Of a stretch of DNA of 64,000 bases, positions 44,080 through 52,599 are shown piece after piece. Made by a program: the position numbers and the translations under genes. The DNA is from Agromyces fucosus (GTDB lineage Bacteria; Actinomycetota; Actinomycetes; Actinomycetales; Microbacteriaceae). The stretch spans positions 310,001 to 374,000 of the forward strand of contig NZ_SDPO01000001.1 of assembly GCF_004134865.1 (NCBI RefSeq), read 5' to 3'. Every line of letters begins with the position of its first letter. Position 1 is the stretch's first letter. The notes beneath the pieces were generated by a model. The model was not told the origin of the DNA and searched no databases. It was given only the letters and a program-made list of their open reading frames with translations.

Positions 44080-44333
44080 TCGGTGGACTGGGCGCGTCGC
44101 CCGACCACGGCACCTGCTCGCGCGCGCAATGCCGTGAGCCGGCGACCTGGCGCATCGACTGGCGCAACCCGCGCATCCACACGGGCGACCGCGGCAAGAC
44201 CTGGCTCGCGTGCGACGAACACGTCGACTACCTGCGCGGCTTCCTCGAGGCGCGTTCGTTCCCGGTCGCGGTCGCCGGGTTCGCCGACCTCATCGAGCCG
44301 CGGCCCGACGCCGCAGACGGAGACGACGCGTGA
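44076..44333 (+). CDS. Small cysteine-containing protein of unknown function
   Basis: 85 aa. It has C-S-R-A-Q-C near residue 16, a W-R-I-D-W-R-N-P-R-I-H patch, and L-A-C-D-E-H near 47. The C-x4-C...C-x2-H set could bind a metal. Short homologues with this pattern recur in actinobacteria and have been named misleadingly after acetone carboxylase. It is coupled on both sides (ATGA and GTGA) between DUF3099 and SURF1, so a link to cytochrome oxidase assembly is possible but only inferred. Confidence 0.75.
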   Translation: MIGGLGASPDHGTCSRAQCREPATWRIDWRNPRIHTGDRGKTWLACDEHVDYLRGFLEARSFPVAVAGFADLIEPRPDAADGDDA

Positions 44334-45166
44334 ACGACTGGCGATTCCTGTTGCATCGGCGATGGGCCGGCTACCTGCTGCTCACCGTCGTCTTCGCGAT
44401 CGTCTGCGCCGCGCTCGGCGCCTGGCAGTTCAACCGTCGCACCGAAGCGCTCGCCGAGGTCGCGCGCATCGACGCGAACTACGACGCTGCGGCCGTGCCC
44501 GTCGCCGAGGCGCTCCCCGACCCCGACGACTTCGACATCGACCAGCGCTGGCAGGTCGTGTCCCTTTCCGGCGAGTACCTGACCGATGAAGAGGTGGTCG
44601 TGCGCAACCGCCCGTTCGAGGGCAGCTCGGGCTTCCAGGTCATCACGCCGTTCCTCCTCGACGACGGCGCGGTCTTCATGGTCGATCGCGGCTGGATCGC
44701 GCAGAACTCCGAGGGCCGGCCGAGCGAGGTGCCGCCGCCGCCGAGCGGGCACGTCGAGGTCGAGGCCCGGCTGAAGGCCGGCGAGGGGCGCATCGAGGGT
44801 CGCACCTCGACGGGGAACGAGTTCGCGACGATCGACCTCGAGGAGCTTTCTGAGCGCGTCGGCGAACCGGGCTACACCGCCGCATACGGCGTGCTCGTGC
44901 AGACGGGCGCCGACGCCGATGAACCGCCGCTGGCGGCGGCGCGACCCGAACGCGACGAGGGCCCGCACCTCTCGTATGCGCTGCAGTGGTACGTCTTCGC
45001 GCTCATGGGCTTCGTCGGCCTCGCGTGGGCGGCGAACCAGGAGCGCAAGGCGCTCGCCGAGACCTCCGGTTCGACGGATGCCGCGACTCGCGCCGCCCGC
45101 AAGCCGAAGGTGAAGCGGCGCGACGCCGACGCCGATCTCGAGGACGGCGTGCTCGACCGGCGTTAG
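44330..45166 (+). CDS. SURF1 family cytochrome oxidase biogenesis protein
   Basis: 278 aa. An N-terminal membrane span (about 10-32) ends in L-G-x-W-Q-x-x-R, the SURF1 signature. The extracytoplasmic domain contains V-R-N-R-P near residue 87 and V-D-R-G-W-I near 115, and a second span lies near 218-237. SURF1 helps insert haem a into cytochrome oxidase subunit I. The GTG start overlaps the preceding gene. The tail is Lys/Arg/Asp-rich. Confidence 0.92.
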   Translation: MNDWRFLLHRRWAGYLLLTVVFAIVCAALGAWQFNRRTEALAEVARIDANYDAAAVPVAEALPDPDDFDIDQRWQVVSLSGEYLTDEEVVVRNRPFEGSSGFQVITPFLLDDGAVFMVDRGWIAQNSEGRPSEVPPPPSGHVEVEARLKAGEGRIEGRTSTGNEFATIDLEELSERVGEPGYTAAYGVLVQTGADADEPPLAAARPERDEGPHLSYALQWYVFALMGFVGLAWAANQERKALAETSGSTDAATRAARKPKVKRRDADADLEDGVLDRR

Positions 45167-45174
45167 CTGTACAG

Positions 45175-46773
45175 CTACGCCAGCTCGATGAGCTCCTGGT
45201 ACTCGCGGCTCCAGTGGTCTTCCGTGCCGTCGGGCATGATCAGCACGCGCTCGGGGTTCAGCGCCTCGACGGCGCCCGGGTCGTGCGAGACGAGCACGAC
45301 CGAGCCCTCGTAGTGCGCGAGGGCGTCGAGGATCTCGGCGCGGCTCGCGGGGTCGAGGTTGTTCGTCGGTTCGTCGAGGAGCAGCACGTTGGCCCCCGAG
45401 ACGACGATCATCGCGAGCGCGAGTCGCGTCTTCTCGCCGCCCGAGAGCACGCCGGCGGGCTTGTGCACGTCATCGCCGGTGAAGAGGAACGAGCCGAGCA
45501 CCTTGCGGGCCTCGGTCTCGGTGAGGTTCGGAGACGCGCTCACCATGTTCTGGAGCACCGAGCGCTTGACGTCGATCGTCTCGTGCTCCTGCGCGTAGTA
45601 GCCGACGCGCAGGCCGTGGCCGGCTTCGACGACCCCGGTGTCGGGCGCGTCGACGCCCGCCAGGATACGGAGGAGCGTGGTCTTGCCGGCACCGTTCAAG
45701 CCGATGATGACGACCTTCGACCCACGGTCGATCGCGAGGTCGACGGCGGTGAAGATCTCGAGCGAGCCGTAGCTCTTCGAGAGGTCGGAGGCCGTGATGG
45801 GCGTGCGGCCGCAGGGCGCGGGCGTCGGGAAGCGGAGCTTCGCCACGCGGTCGACCGCGCGCACCTCTTCGAGGCCGGCGAGCAGCTTCTCGGCACGGGC
45901 GACCATCTGGTGCGCCGCGGCGGCCTTCGAGGCCTTGGCACCGAACTTCGCGGCCTGCAGCTGCAGGACTCCCGCCTTCTTCTCGGCGTTCATCCGCTCC
46001 TTCTTGCGGCGCTCCTCGTCAGCGGCACGCTGACGCTGGTAGTGCTTCCAGCCCATGTTGTAGATGTCGATCGCCGAGCGGTTCGCGTCGAGGTAGAACA
46101 CCCGGTTCACGACCTCGCCGACGAGCACGACATCGTGGGAGATCACGATGACGCCGCCCCGGTAGTTCTTCAGGAACTCGCGGAGCCAGACGACGGAGTC
46201 GGCGTCGAGGTGGTTCGTCGGCTCATCGAGGATCATCGTCTCGGCGTCGGAGAAGAGGATGCGGGCGAGCTCGATGCGGCGTCGCTGACCGCCGGACAGG
46301 GTCTTCAACGGCTGGTCGAGGATGCGGTCGGGCAGGTTCAGGTTCGAAGCGATCGAGGCGGCCTCGGCCTCGGCGGCGTATCCGCCGAGCGCGTTGAAGC
46401 GGTCGGTGAGATTGCCGTACTTCTTCATCGCCCGTTCAGCGACCTCGGGGTCGTCACTGCCCATGTTCAGGCTCGCCTCGTGCATGCCGAGTGCGATCTG
46501 GCCGAGCCCGCGCGCGTCGAGGATGCGGGTGCGGGCGAGCATCTCGGGGTCGCCCGAACGCGGGTCCTGCGGGAGGTACCCGATCTCCCCGCTGCGATCG
46601 ATGCGACCGCCGGTCGGCAGCGTCTCGCCCGCGAGCGTCTTCGTGAGGGTGGTCTTGCCGGCGCCGTTGCGGCCGACGAGGCCGATCTTGTCACCGTCGG
46701 AGACGCGGAAGTCGACGTGCTCCATCAGCACGCGCGCACCGATGCGGATCTCGAGATCATGAACGGCGAGCAC
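45175..46773 (-). CDS. ABC-F family ATPase (ribosome-associated)
   Basis: 532 aa with two ABC domains. Walker A motifs are G-R-N-G-A-G-K-T-T near residue 33 and G-L-N-G-A-G-K-T-T near 350. Signatures are L-S-G-G-Q-R-R-R and L-S-G-G-E-K-T-R, and both Walker B motifs end D-E-P-T-N. The charged P-site linker (about 240-290) is Lys/Arg/Glu-rich. No membrane segments. It belongs to the translation factors that include antibiotic-protection proteins. The GTG at 46773 has GGAGGAA upstream. An in-frame GTG at 46821 sits 8 nt after TAGACT and is an alternative leaderless start. Confidence 0.92.
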   Translation of the reverse strand: MLAVHDLEIRIGARVLMEHVDFRVSDGDKIGLVGRNGAGKTTLTKTLAGETLPTGGRIDRSGEIGYLPQDPRSGDPEMLARTRILDARGLGQIALGMHEASLNMGSDDPEVAERAMKKYGNLTDRFNALGGYAAEAEAASIASNLNLPDRILDQPLKTLSGGQRRRIELARILFSDAETMILDEPTNHLDADSVVWLREFLKNYRGGVIVISHDVVLVGEVVNRVFYLDANRSAIDIYNMGWKHYQRQRAADEERRKKERMNAEKKAGVLQLQAAKFGAKASKAAAAHQMVARAEKLLAGLEEVRAVDRVAKLRFPTPAPCGRTPITASDLSKSYGSLEIFTAVDLAIDRGSKVVIIGLNGAGKTTLLRILAGVDAPDTGVVEAGHGLRVGYYAQEHETIDVKRSVLQNMVSASPNLTETEARKVLGSFLFTGDDVHKPAGVLSGGEKTRLALAMIVVSGANVLLLDEPTNNLDPASRAEILDALAHYEGSVVLVSHDPGAVEALNPERVLIMPDGTEDHWSREYQELIELA

Positions 46774-46910
46774 GGGGGTTCCTCCGAAACGGACGGGGTG
46801 GGATGGCGTGCCGAGCGGCACAGCCTCCCAGTCTATCCCGCTGGGCGGGGTGGCGAACGTCGTCGGCCTTCATCGGGCGGGATGTCACAGGCATCCGGCA
46901 GACTCGCAGC

Positions 46911-48026
46911 ATGACGATGGATGCCTCGGGCGCTTCGATCTCGGCGGTGCGCGCGGCCCGGCTGGCCGCCCAAGGTCTCGACGACGGCTTCGACTCCCCA
47001 GCCTCGGCGGTCGAACGCCTGGTCTGCCTGCAGGCACAAGACCTCGCCGCCGCGAAGTGGGTGCTCGGGGCCCGGGTCGCCGGCACGACCGAGGCGACGA
47101 TCGACACGGCCATCGACGAGCGAGAGCTGCTGCGCTCATGGCCGATGCGCGGCACCCTGCACTTCGTCGCACCCGAGATGCTCCGGCCGATCCTCAGCCT
47201 CACAGCGGCGCGACTCATGCAGCGGGCGGCGAAGACCCACCGTGACGAGGGCATCGACGACGAGGTGCACGCCGTCGCCCGCCGGGTCGCGGTGCACGAG
47301 CTCGAAGGCGGGCGCGCCGCGACGCGAGACGAACTGCAGGCCGCCTGGACTGCAGCGGGCATCGACACCACCGGCCAGCGCGGATACCACCTCATCTGGC
47401 GCCTCGCGAACGAAGGGCTGCTCTGCTGTGGCCCGGTCGAGACCCGCGCGAGACAGCGATTCGTGCTGCTCGACGAGTGGTCGCCACGCCGGTCGGACGA
47501 ACCCGAAGACGCCGACGAGATCCTCGGACGCCTCTTCGCAGCGTACGCACGCGGCCACGGTCCGGTCACGGTGCGCGACTTCGCCTGGTGGACCGGGCTC
47601 ACGCTGACGCTGGCGCGCGTCGCGCAAGCCGCGGCCGGCGACGCGGTGATCCCGTTCGACGCCGAGCGCTTCGTCGCCGCCGACGCCCCCTCGGCACCGA
47701 CGGCGGGGGCGCCTGTCGAGCCGACGGGCCGCCACGTACTCGCTTCGTTCGATGAGTACTTCCTCGGCTACGGCGACCGCACGGCGTTCTGCTCCGACGT
47801 CGACGCCCTGCGCGTCGTACCCGGCAAGAACGGCCTGTTCCTGCCGATCCTCGTCGCGGATGGCGAGGTCGTCGGCACGTGGCGCCGCGCACCCGAACGC
47901 CGAGGCACGACGTCCATCGAAGTGAAGCGGTTCCGTGGCCGGCCCGCGGTGAGCGGATTCCGACCGGCGTTCACGCGCTGGGCCGCATTCTGGTCGACCG
48001 AACTCGGTGAGATCACGACCGGGTGA
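46911..48026 (+). CDS. AlkZ-like (HTH_42/YcaQ superfamily) candidate DNA glycosylase
   Basis: 371 aa winged-helix protein of the PF06224 group. The segment L-V-C-L-Q-A-Q-D places Q41-A-Q43 where the catalytic Q-x-Q of AlkZ-type glycosylases lies. Three winged-helix repeats are expected across about 15-330. H-V-L-A-S-F-D-E-Y-F-L-G-Y near 280 is the conserved late motif. AlkZ enzymes unhook bulky or cross-linked alkyl adducts and often accompany natural-product genes; none is seen here. CAGACT lies 6 nt before the ATG. Confidence 0.83.
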   Translation: MTMDASGASISAVRAARLAAQGLDDGFDSPASAVERLVCLQAQDLAAAKWVLGARVAGTTEATIDTAIDERELLRSWPMRGTLHFVAPEMLRPILSLTAARLMQRAAKTHRDEGIDDEVHAVARRVAVHELEGGRAATRDELQAAWTAAGIDTTGQRGYHLIWRLANEGLLCCGPVETRARQRFVLLDEWSPRRSDEPEDADEILGRLFAAYARGHGPVTVRDFAWWTGLTLTLARVAQAAAGDAVIPFDAERFVAADAPSAPTAGAPVEPTGRHVLASFDEYFLGYGDRTAFCSDVDALRVVPGKNGLFLPILVADGEVVGTWRRAPERRGTTSIEVKRFRGRPAVSGFRPAFTRWAAFWSTELGEITTG

Positions 48027-48033
48027 ACCGACG

Positions 48034-48069
48034 ACGAAGGGCCGGGTGCCGAGGCATCCGACCCTTCGT
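48034..48069. terminator. Bidirectional hairpin terminator
   Basis: A stem of about 16 bp with two G-T pairs (ACGAAGGG...CCCTTCGT outer part) closes a short loop between the convergent AlkZ-like and YceI genes. There is no T-run. Confidence 0.75.
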
Positions 48070-48086
48070 GAGCTTTCGCTCGACGC

Positions 48087-48650
48087 TTACTGCTCGAGCG
48101 CGGCCTGGAGCTCGAGGGTGATCGTGACCTGGTCGCCGAGGAGCACGCCGCCGGTCTCGAGCGCTGCGTTGTACTGCAGGCCGAAGTCCTCGCGGTTGAT
48201 GACGGTCTTCGCCGTGGCGCCGCCCTTGTAGTTGCCGTAGGGGTCGCCGCCGAAGCCGCCGAACTCGAAGTCGAAGGTGACCGGCTTCGTGATGCCGCGG
48301 ATCGTGAGATCGCCGTCGACCTTGAAGTCGCCCTTCTCGACGCGCACGCCTGTGGAGACGAAGTCGATGGTCGGGTAGGTCTCGGCCTCGAAGAAGTCGC
48401 CGGTGCGCAGGTGGGCGTCGCGGTTCGGCTCGTTCGTGGTGACCGAGGCGACCTCTGCGGATGCGGTGACGCTCGAGTCGAGCGGGTTCTCGGCGGTGAT
48501 GAACGTGGCGTTGAAGCGCTCGAACTTGCCCTTGACCTTGCTGATCATGATGTGGCGGATGCTGAAGCCGACTTCGCTGTGAGTGGGGTCGATGTTCCAG
48601 GTGCCAGCGCGGTAGCCGGGGATCTCGATCGTCGGTGCAGTCGTCGTCAT
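48087..48650 (-). CDS. YceI family protein
   Basis: 187 aa lipocalin-like beta barrel. It has the family opening G-T-W-N-I-D-P-T-H-S-E-V-G-F (about 16-29), V-T-G-D-L-T-I-R-G-I-T near 113 and F-D-F-E-F near 127. YceI proteins bind isoprenoids. There is no signal peptide, so this copy is cytosolic as is usual in actinobacteria. GGGAG lies upstream of the ATG. Confidence 0.92.
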   Translation of the reverse strand: MTTTAPTIEIPGYRAGTWNIDPTHSEVGFSIRHIMISKVKGKFERFNATFITAENPLDSSVTASAEVASVTTNEPNRDAHLRTGDFFEAETYPTIDFVSTGVRVEKGDFKVDGDLTIRGITKPVTFDFEFGGFGGDPYGNYKGGATAKTVINREDFGLQYNAALETGGVLLGDQVTITLELQAALEQ

Positions 48651-48764
48651 GTTGGGCGGTCTCCCGTGTTCGGTGTCGTGGCGGCCGTTCGGCCACGACT
48701 ATGCAAACGCATGGAGAGTCGGCATATTCCCGTCGGGTGGAAATGTCTCAGGAAGTTCTCCGGT

Positions 48765-49937
48765 TCAGCTCGCGAGCGTGCGTCGCAAGGTCAGGACCCG
48801 TTCGACGGCGTCATCGAGTTGTTCCGCAGTGATGCGCCCCGACTGCACCCCGCCGGCGATCGCGCCCACGAGGCCGTCGATCGAGATGCCCATCGACGCG
48901 GGATCAGCGGGGAGCACGTAGAGCAGGAGGTCGGCGCCGGCGGCCACCGCACGCACGGCGTTCTCGCCCGGATCGGCGAACTCGGCCAGTCCGTTGTGCT
49001 GCAGCATGAGCATGTCGTCGGTCACGACGACGCCGTCGAATCCGAGTTCGTCGCGGAGGAGGCGGTGCCACTCGGGTGAGAGCGAGGCCGGAGCCGGGTC
49101 GACGGCGGGGTAGCTGAGATGACCCGTCATCACGAGTTCGGCCCCCGCGTCGATGCCGCTCGCGAACGGCAACGCGGGGCCGGCCCGCCATTCGTCGATG
49201 GTCAGCGGCGCAGACGGCACGCTCGAGTGGGAGTCTCCCGGCGCCGCCCCGTGGCCGGGGAAGTGCTTGAGCGTGCTCGCGACGAGCCCCTGCTCCCCCG
49301 CCACCGAGCCCGCGACCCGTTCCGCCGAGCTGGCCGGGTCGGTGCCGAGCACGCGGCCGAAGATGAAGGAATCCGGGTCGGCGGTGACATCGGCGACGAT
49401 CCCGAAGTTCACGTTGACGCCGCTCGTGGCGAGCGTTCCCGCGCGGGCGGCGTAGGCCGCGTTCGCAGCGGCCGGCGGATCGGCACGCAGGTCCTCGGCG
49501 CCGGGCGCTCCATCCCAGGGCAGCCGCTGCACCTCCCCGCCCTCCTCGTCGATGCCGATCAGCACGGGGGCCTCGGGGTCGGCCTGCACGGCGGCGGTGA
49601 GCGCTCCGAGCTCTGCCGGGCCCGCCGGCACGTTGTCGCCCATCAGGATGAGTCCTGAGACGCCCGCGTCGACGTAGGCCCGCAACGGCGCGGGGTCGGT
49701 ACCGGGCGCATGCACCATGAGGAGCGCCGCGGCCTTCTGCTCCGTCGTGAGCTGCGACATCCGCTCGTCGACCCACGCGGCGATCGGGTCGATCGGGGCT
49801 GCCGTCGGGCCGGGCGTCCGCGTCTGGTCGGTCGGCCTCGAGGGGCCGTCGCCGGCGGGAGGCCCGGCGCACGCCGTCAGCGCGACCAGCACCGCCGTCA
49901 TGACGAGCGGCAGTCGTGCAGTTCGGGTGGCGCGCAT
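48765..49937 (-). CDS. Glycoside hydrolase family 3 lipoprotein (beta-N-acetylhexosaminidase-like)
   Basis: 390 aa. The signal peptide ends in L-T-A-C, with C24 as the lipid anchor, and a Pro/Thr linker follows. The GH3 barrel shows D-E-E-G-G near residue 128, K-H-F-P-G-H-G near 215, the catalytic His in G-D-S-H-S-S, and the nucleophile region V-V-V-T-D-D-M near 292, as in NagZ. It probably releases GlcNAc from peptidoglycan fragments outside the membrane. TAGAGT (49945-49950) is 7 nt upstream of the ATG, so the long frame extension upstream is not coding. Confidence 0.9.
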   Translation of the reverse strand: MRATRTARLPLVMTAVLVALTACAGPPAGDGPSRPTDQTRTPGPTAAPIDPIAAWVDERMSQLTTEQKAAALLMVHAPGTDPAPLRAYVDAGVSGLILMGDNVPAGPAELGALTAAVQADPEAPVLIGIDEEGGEVQRLPWDGAPGAEDLRADPPAAANAAYAARAGTLATSGVNVNFGIVADVTADPDSFIFGRVLGTDPASSAERVAGSVAGEQGLVASTLKHFPGHGAAPGDSHSSVPSAPLTIDEWRAGPALPFASGIDAGAELVMTGHLSYPAVDPAPASLSPEWHRLLRDELGFDGVVVTDDMLMLQHNGLAEFADPGENAVRAVAAGADLLLYVLPADPASMGISIDGLVGAIAGGVQSGRITAEQLDDAVERVLTLRRTLAS

Positions 49938-50015
49938 TCGAACGACTCTACGGTGCGTGTCCGAACGAGCGCCGAGAGTCGTCGTGGGTAGACTCACCGC
50001 CTCGAAGGGGGTCTC

Positions 50016-51146
50016 GTGCGAGCTGGACCGAGGTACGCGGTAATCGCGGCGGCACTCGTGGCCGCGACGCTGGTGCTGCCCCCTGCAGCGGCCTTCGGCG
50101 AGGACTATCCCAGCTGGGAGGAGGTCGCCGCCGCCAAGCAGGACGTCACGGCGCGCGAAGCCGAGGCGACGCGCATCAGCGGCCTCGTCGCCTCGCTCGA
50201 GACGACCGCCGCCGCGCTCGGCGACGCCGCCGTCGCGGCAGCGGGCGAGTCGGCTGCCGCTGCAGCGGCACATGCAGCGGCCGAACAGCGGGCCGCGACC
50301 CTCGACGGCCAGGCGACCGCAGCGGACGCCGAGGCCACGGCATCGGGTGAACGACTCGGGCGGGTCGGCGCGATGCTGGCACGATCGGGCGGAGCGGATG
50401 TCACGCTGCGGCTCCTCCTCGCCGACGACACGTCGACCGACCTGCTGCAGGGGCTCTCGCGTGCGGCACAGCTCGCGAACATCTACGGCGGGGTCGCCGA
50501 CCGGGCCGAGGCCGCGAAGGCCGAGTCCGCCTCGCTCTCGGCACAGGCCGACGTCGCCGAGCAGGAGCGAGCGCGCCTCGCGGAGGCCGCCGCGGACGCC
50601 GCAGAAGCAGCCGAGTCGGCGCATGCGGCCGCCGAGGCCGAACTCGCCGCGCAGCGTGTCGTCGTCGACACGCTCTACGCGCAACTCGCGAGCCTGCGCG
50701 ACAGCACCGCGGTGCTCGAACGGCAGTACCGCGCCGGCGAAGAGCTCCGGCAGGCCGAGGAGGCCCGCCGACTCGCCGCCGAAGCAGCGAGCGGCGACAC
50801 GGTCGACGTCGGCGGCGCTCCGCCGCCCGGCGTCGTCGTCGACGTCGCCGGGGCGAAGGCCTACGCAGCGTCCGCCGTCGCACGCTACGGCTGGGGCTCG
50901 GGCGAGTACCAGTGCCTCCTGAAGCTGTGGACCCGCGAGTCGAGCTGGCGCGCCGACGCCTACAACGCCTCGAGCGGCGCCTACGGGATCCCGCAGTCGC
51001 TGCCGGGCAGCAAGATGGCCAGCGCGGGCGCAGACTGGCGCACCAATGCCGCCACGCAGATCGAGTGGGGCCTCTCGTACATCGCCGACCGCTACGGCGC
51101 CCCGTGCGGTGCGTGGGCCCACTCGGAGCGGTTCAACTGGTACTAG
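50016..51146 (+). CDS. Secreted coiled-coil protein with C-terminal lysozyme-like (transglycosylase) domain
   Basis: 376 aa. The Sec signal peptide ends around A-A-A-F-G (residue 28). A long Ala/Glu/Arg coiled coil spans about 33-260, like the N-terminal regions of RipA- and PcsB-type cell-wall hydrolases. The last 95 residues resemble the aggregation-promoting-factor/SLT domain: L-W-T-R-E-S-S-W with the catalytic Glu, then G-A-Y-G-I-P-Q-S. It ends F-N-W-Y, typical of the family. The GTG has GAAGGGGG upstream and TAGACT at 49988-49993. The gene end is partly duplicated downstream. Confidence 0.85.
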   Translation: MRAGPRYAVIAAALVAATLVLPPAAAFGEDYPSWEEVAAAKQDVTAREAEATRISGLVASLETTAAALGDAAVAAAGESAAAAAAHAAAEQRAATLDGQATAADAEATASGERLGRVGAMLARSGGADVTLRLLLADDTSTDLLQGLSRAAQLANIYGGVADRAEAAKAESASLSAQADVAEQERARLAEAAADAAEAAESAHAAAEAELAAQRVVVDTLYAQLASLRDSTAVLERQYRAGEELRQAEEARRLAAEAASGDTVDVGGAPPPGVVVDVAGAKAYAASAVARYGWGSGEYQCLLKLWTRESSWRADAYNASSGAYGIPQSLPGSKMASAGADWRTNAATQIEWGLSYIADRYGAPCGAWAHSERFNWY

Positions 51147-51162
51147 CGGTACAACTGGTACT
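51134..51162. repeat. 11-bp direct repeat duplicating the 3' end of the secreted protein gene
   Basis: CAACTGGTACT occurs at 51134-51144 and 51152-51162, period 18. The first copy encodes the final N-W-Y and the start of the TAG stop; the second encodes N-W-Y again, followed by TGA, in the non-coding gap before the next gene. Confidence 0.6.
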
Positions 51163-51163
51163 G

Positions 51164-52000
51164 ATGCATGCCGACACGAACGACGACGAACTCGCGGTCT
51201 TCCGACGCCACGGCGCCGAAGGCGTGCTGCTCCTCGGCGGCGGCGCCGCGATCCTGCTCCAGCTCGCCGATCCCCGCGTCGCGCGCGGCGTGGCCCGGCA
51301 CAGCGGGTTCCGCGATCGCCCGCTCGATCGACTGATCGGCACCCTCGACTACGTCTACGCGATCGGCTTCGGCGACGAGGAGGTCGCCGCCGAGGCGGTG
51401 CGCGCCGTGAACCGCCGCCATGCGCCCGTGCGTGGTGACGCCGAGGGCGGGCAGCCGGCGTACAACGCGTTCGACGCCGACGCCCAGCGCTGGGTCGCGT
51501 CGACGCTGCTCGCGGTCGCGCTCGAGCTGCACGAGCGCCTCGAGGGCCCCTTGCCCGAGGCGACGGCCGACGTCATCGTGCGGGGCTACGCTCCGCTCGG
51601 CATGCGGCTCCAGGCCGCCGGGGAAGGCTGGCCCGAGACCAGGGCCGAGTTCGACGCCTGGTGGACGGCGCAACTCGGCGCCCTCGAGGTGGGCGACGAC
51701 GCCAGGTCGGTCGCGAGGAGCCTGCTGACCGGGACATCCGCTCTGCCGTTCGGCGCCGGCCTGCTGCTGCCGCTCGTGCGACTCATGACGGCGGCACTGC
51801 TGCCCGCTCCGGTCCGGGCCGCCTACGGGTTCCAGTGGACACCGCGCGTCGAACGAGTCGCGAACGGATGGCTGGGCGCCATCGCCGTGGTCTGGCCGTT
51901 GCTCCCCCGCGTCATCAGGCACGCCCCGCTGCGGGCATCCCTTCGCCGCGCGAAGCGTCGCAGCCGGTACGCTGGAACCGAGCAACGAGGACGAAGATGA
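51164..52000 (+). CDS. MpaB/DUF2236-like oxygenase family protein
   Basis: 278 aa, mostly helical. The family pattern is seen as L-L-L-G-G-G-A-A-I-L-L-Q-L-A near residue 24, H-S-G-F near 46, and R-R-H-A-P-V-R-G near 85. The usual W-V-H-A-T of this haem-binding family reads W-V-A-S-T (about 109-113), so the His is missing. It may be inactive or use another ligand. The ATG is 17 bp after the upstream stop; its own stop overlaps the Lrp gene as ATGA. Confidence 0.78.
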   Translation: MHADTNDDELAVFRRHGAEGVLLLGGGAAILLQLADPRVARGVARHSGFRDRPLDRLIGTLDYVYAIGFGDEEVAAEAVRAVNRRHAPVRGDAEGGQPAYNAFDADAQRWVASTLLAVALELHERLEGPLPEATADVIVRGYAPLGMRLQAAGEGWPETRAEFDAWWTAQLGALEVGDDARSVARSLLTGTSALPFGAGLLLPLVRLMTAALLPAPVRAAYGFQWTPRVERVANGWLGAIAVVWPLLPRVIRHAPLRASLRRAKRRSRYAGTEQRGRR

Positions 52001-52491
52001 CCCAGTCAGTACCGCACCGCAACGATGCGCTCGACAGTATCGACCGCAGCATCGTCGCCGAGCTGAGCCGCGACGGTCGTCTCTCGGTGCGGACCCTCGC
52101 GGAGCGCGTGCACATCTCCCGCACCGCGGCGCACAACCGCGTGCAGCAATTGCAGCAGCGCGGCGTCATCACGGGCTTCGGCGCTCACATCGACCGCAAG
52201 GCGATCGGCCTGAACATCTCAGCGCTCGTCGTGGTGCGCATCGGCGAGGTCTCGTGGGAGGAGATCGCGGCAAAGCTCGCGACGTTGCCGTTCGTCGAGA
52301 AGGTGCAGGCGGTCTCGGGCGACATCGACATCATCCTCACGGTGAGCGCGCCCGATCACGAACAGCTGAGCCAGGCGATCCTCCGCGACATCCACGACAT
52401 GCCGGGCGTCGTGTCGACTCGGTCGCACCTGATCCTCGCCGAGATCGAGGGTCACCCGCCCGCGCAGACCCTGGACATCTGGCGCACCTGA
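51997..52491 (+). CDS. Lrp/AsnC family transcriptional regulator, probable bkd regulator
   Basis: 164 aa. The helix-turn-helix spans about 14-70 (I-D-R-S-I-V-A-E-L and H-I-S-R-T-A-A-H-N-R). The RAM domain follows (about 80-155), with V-S-G-D-I-D-I-I-L. It lies 108 bp upstream of the keto-acid dehydrogenase genes. Lrp-type regulators of branched-chain keto-acid dehydrogenase are known (BkdR), and this is the likely role. Coupled by ATGA to the MpaB-like gene. Confidence 0.9.
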   Translation: MTQSVPHRNDALDSIDRSIVAELSRDGRLSVRTLAERVHISRTAAHNRVQQLQQRGVITGFGAHIDRKAIGLNISALVVVRIGEVSWEEIAAKLATLPFVEKVQAVSGDIDIILTVSAPDHEQLSQAILRDIHDMPGVVSTRSHLILAEIEGHPPAQTLDIWRT

Positions 52492-52599
52492 CGCCCTCCA
52501 TCGCGGACGAACGGCCGCGCTTTCGGGCCCGCGGAGCCGTTCGTTCACGGTTGTTCGAGACCGCCGTCGCGGCGCGCGAGAGTGTCCGACGATGAGGTC

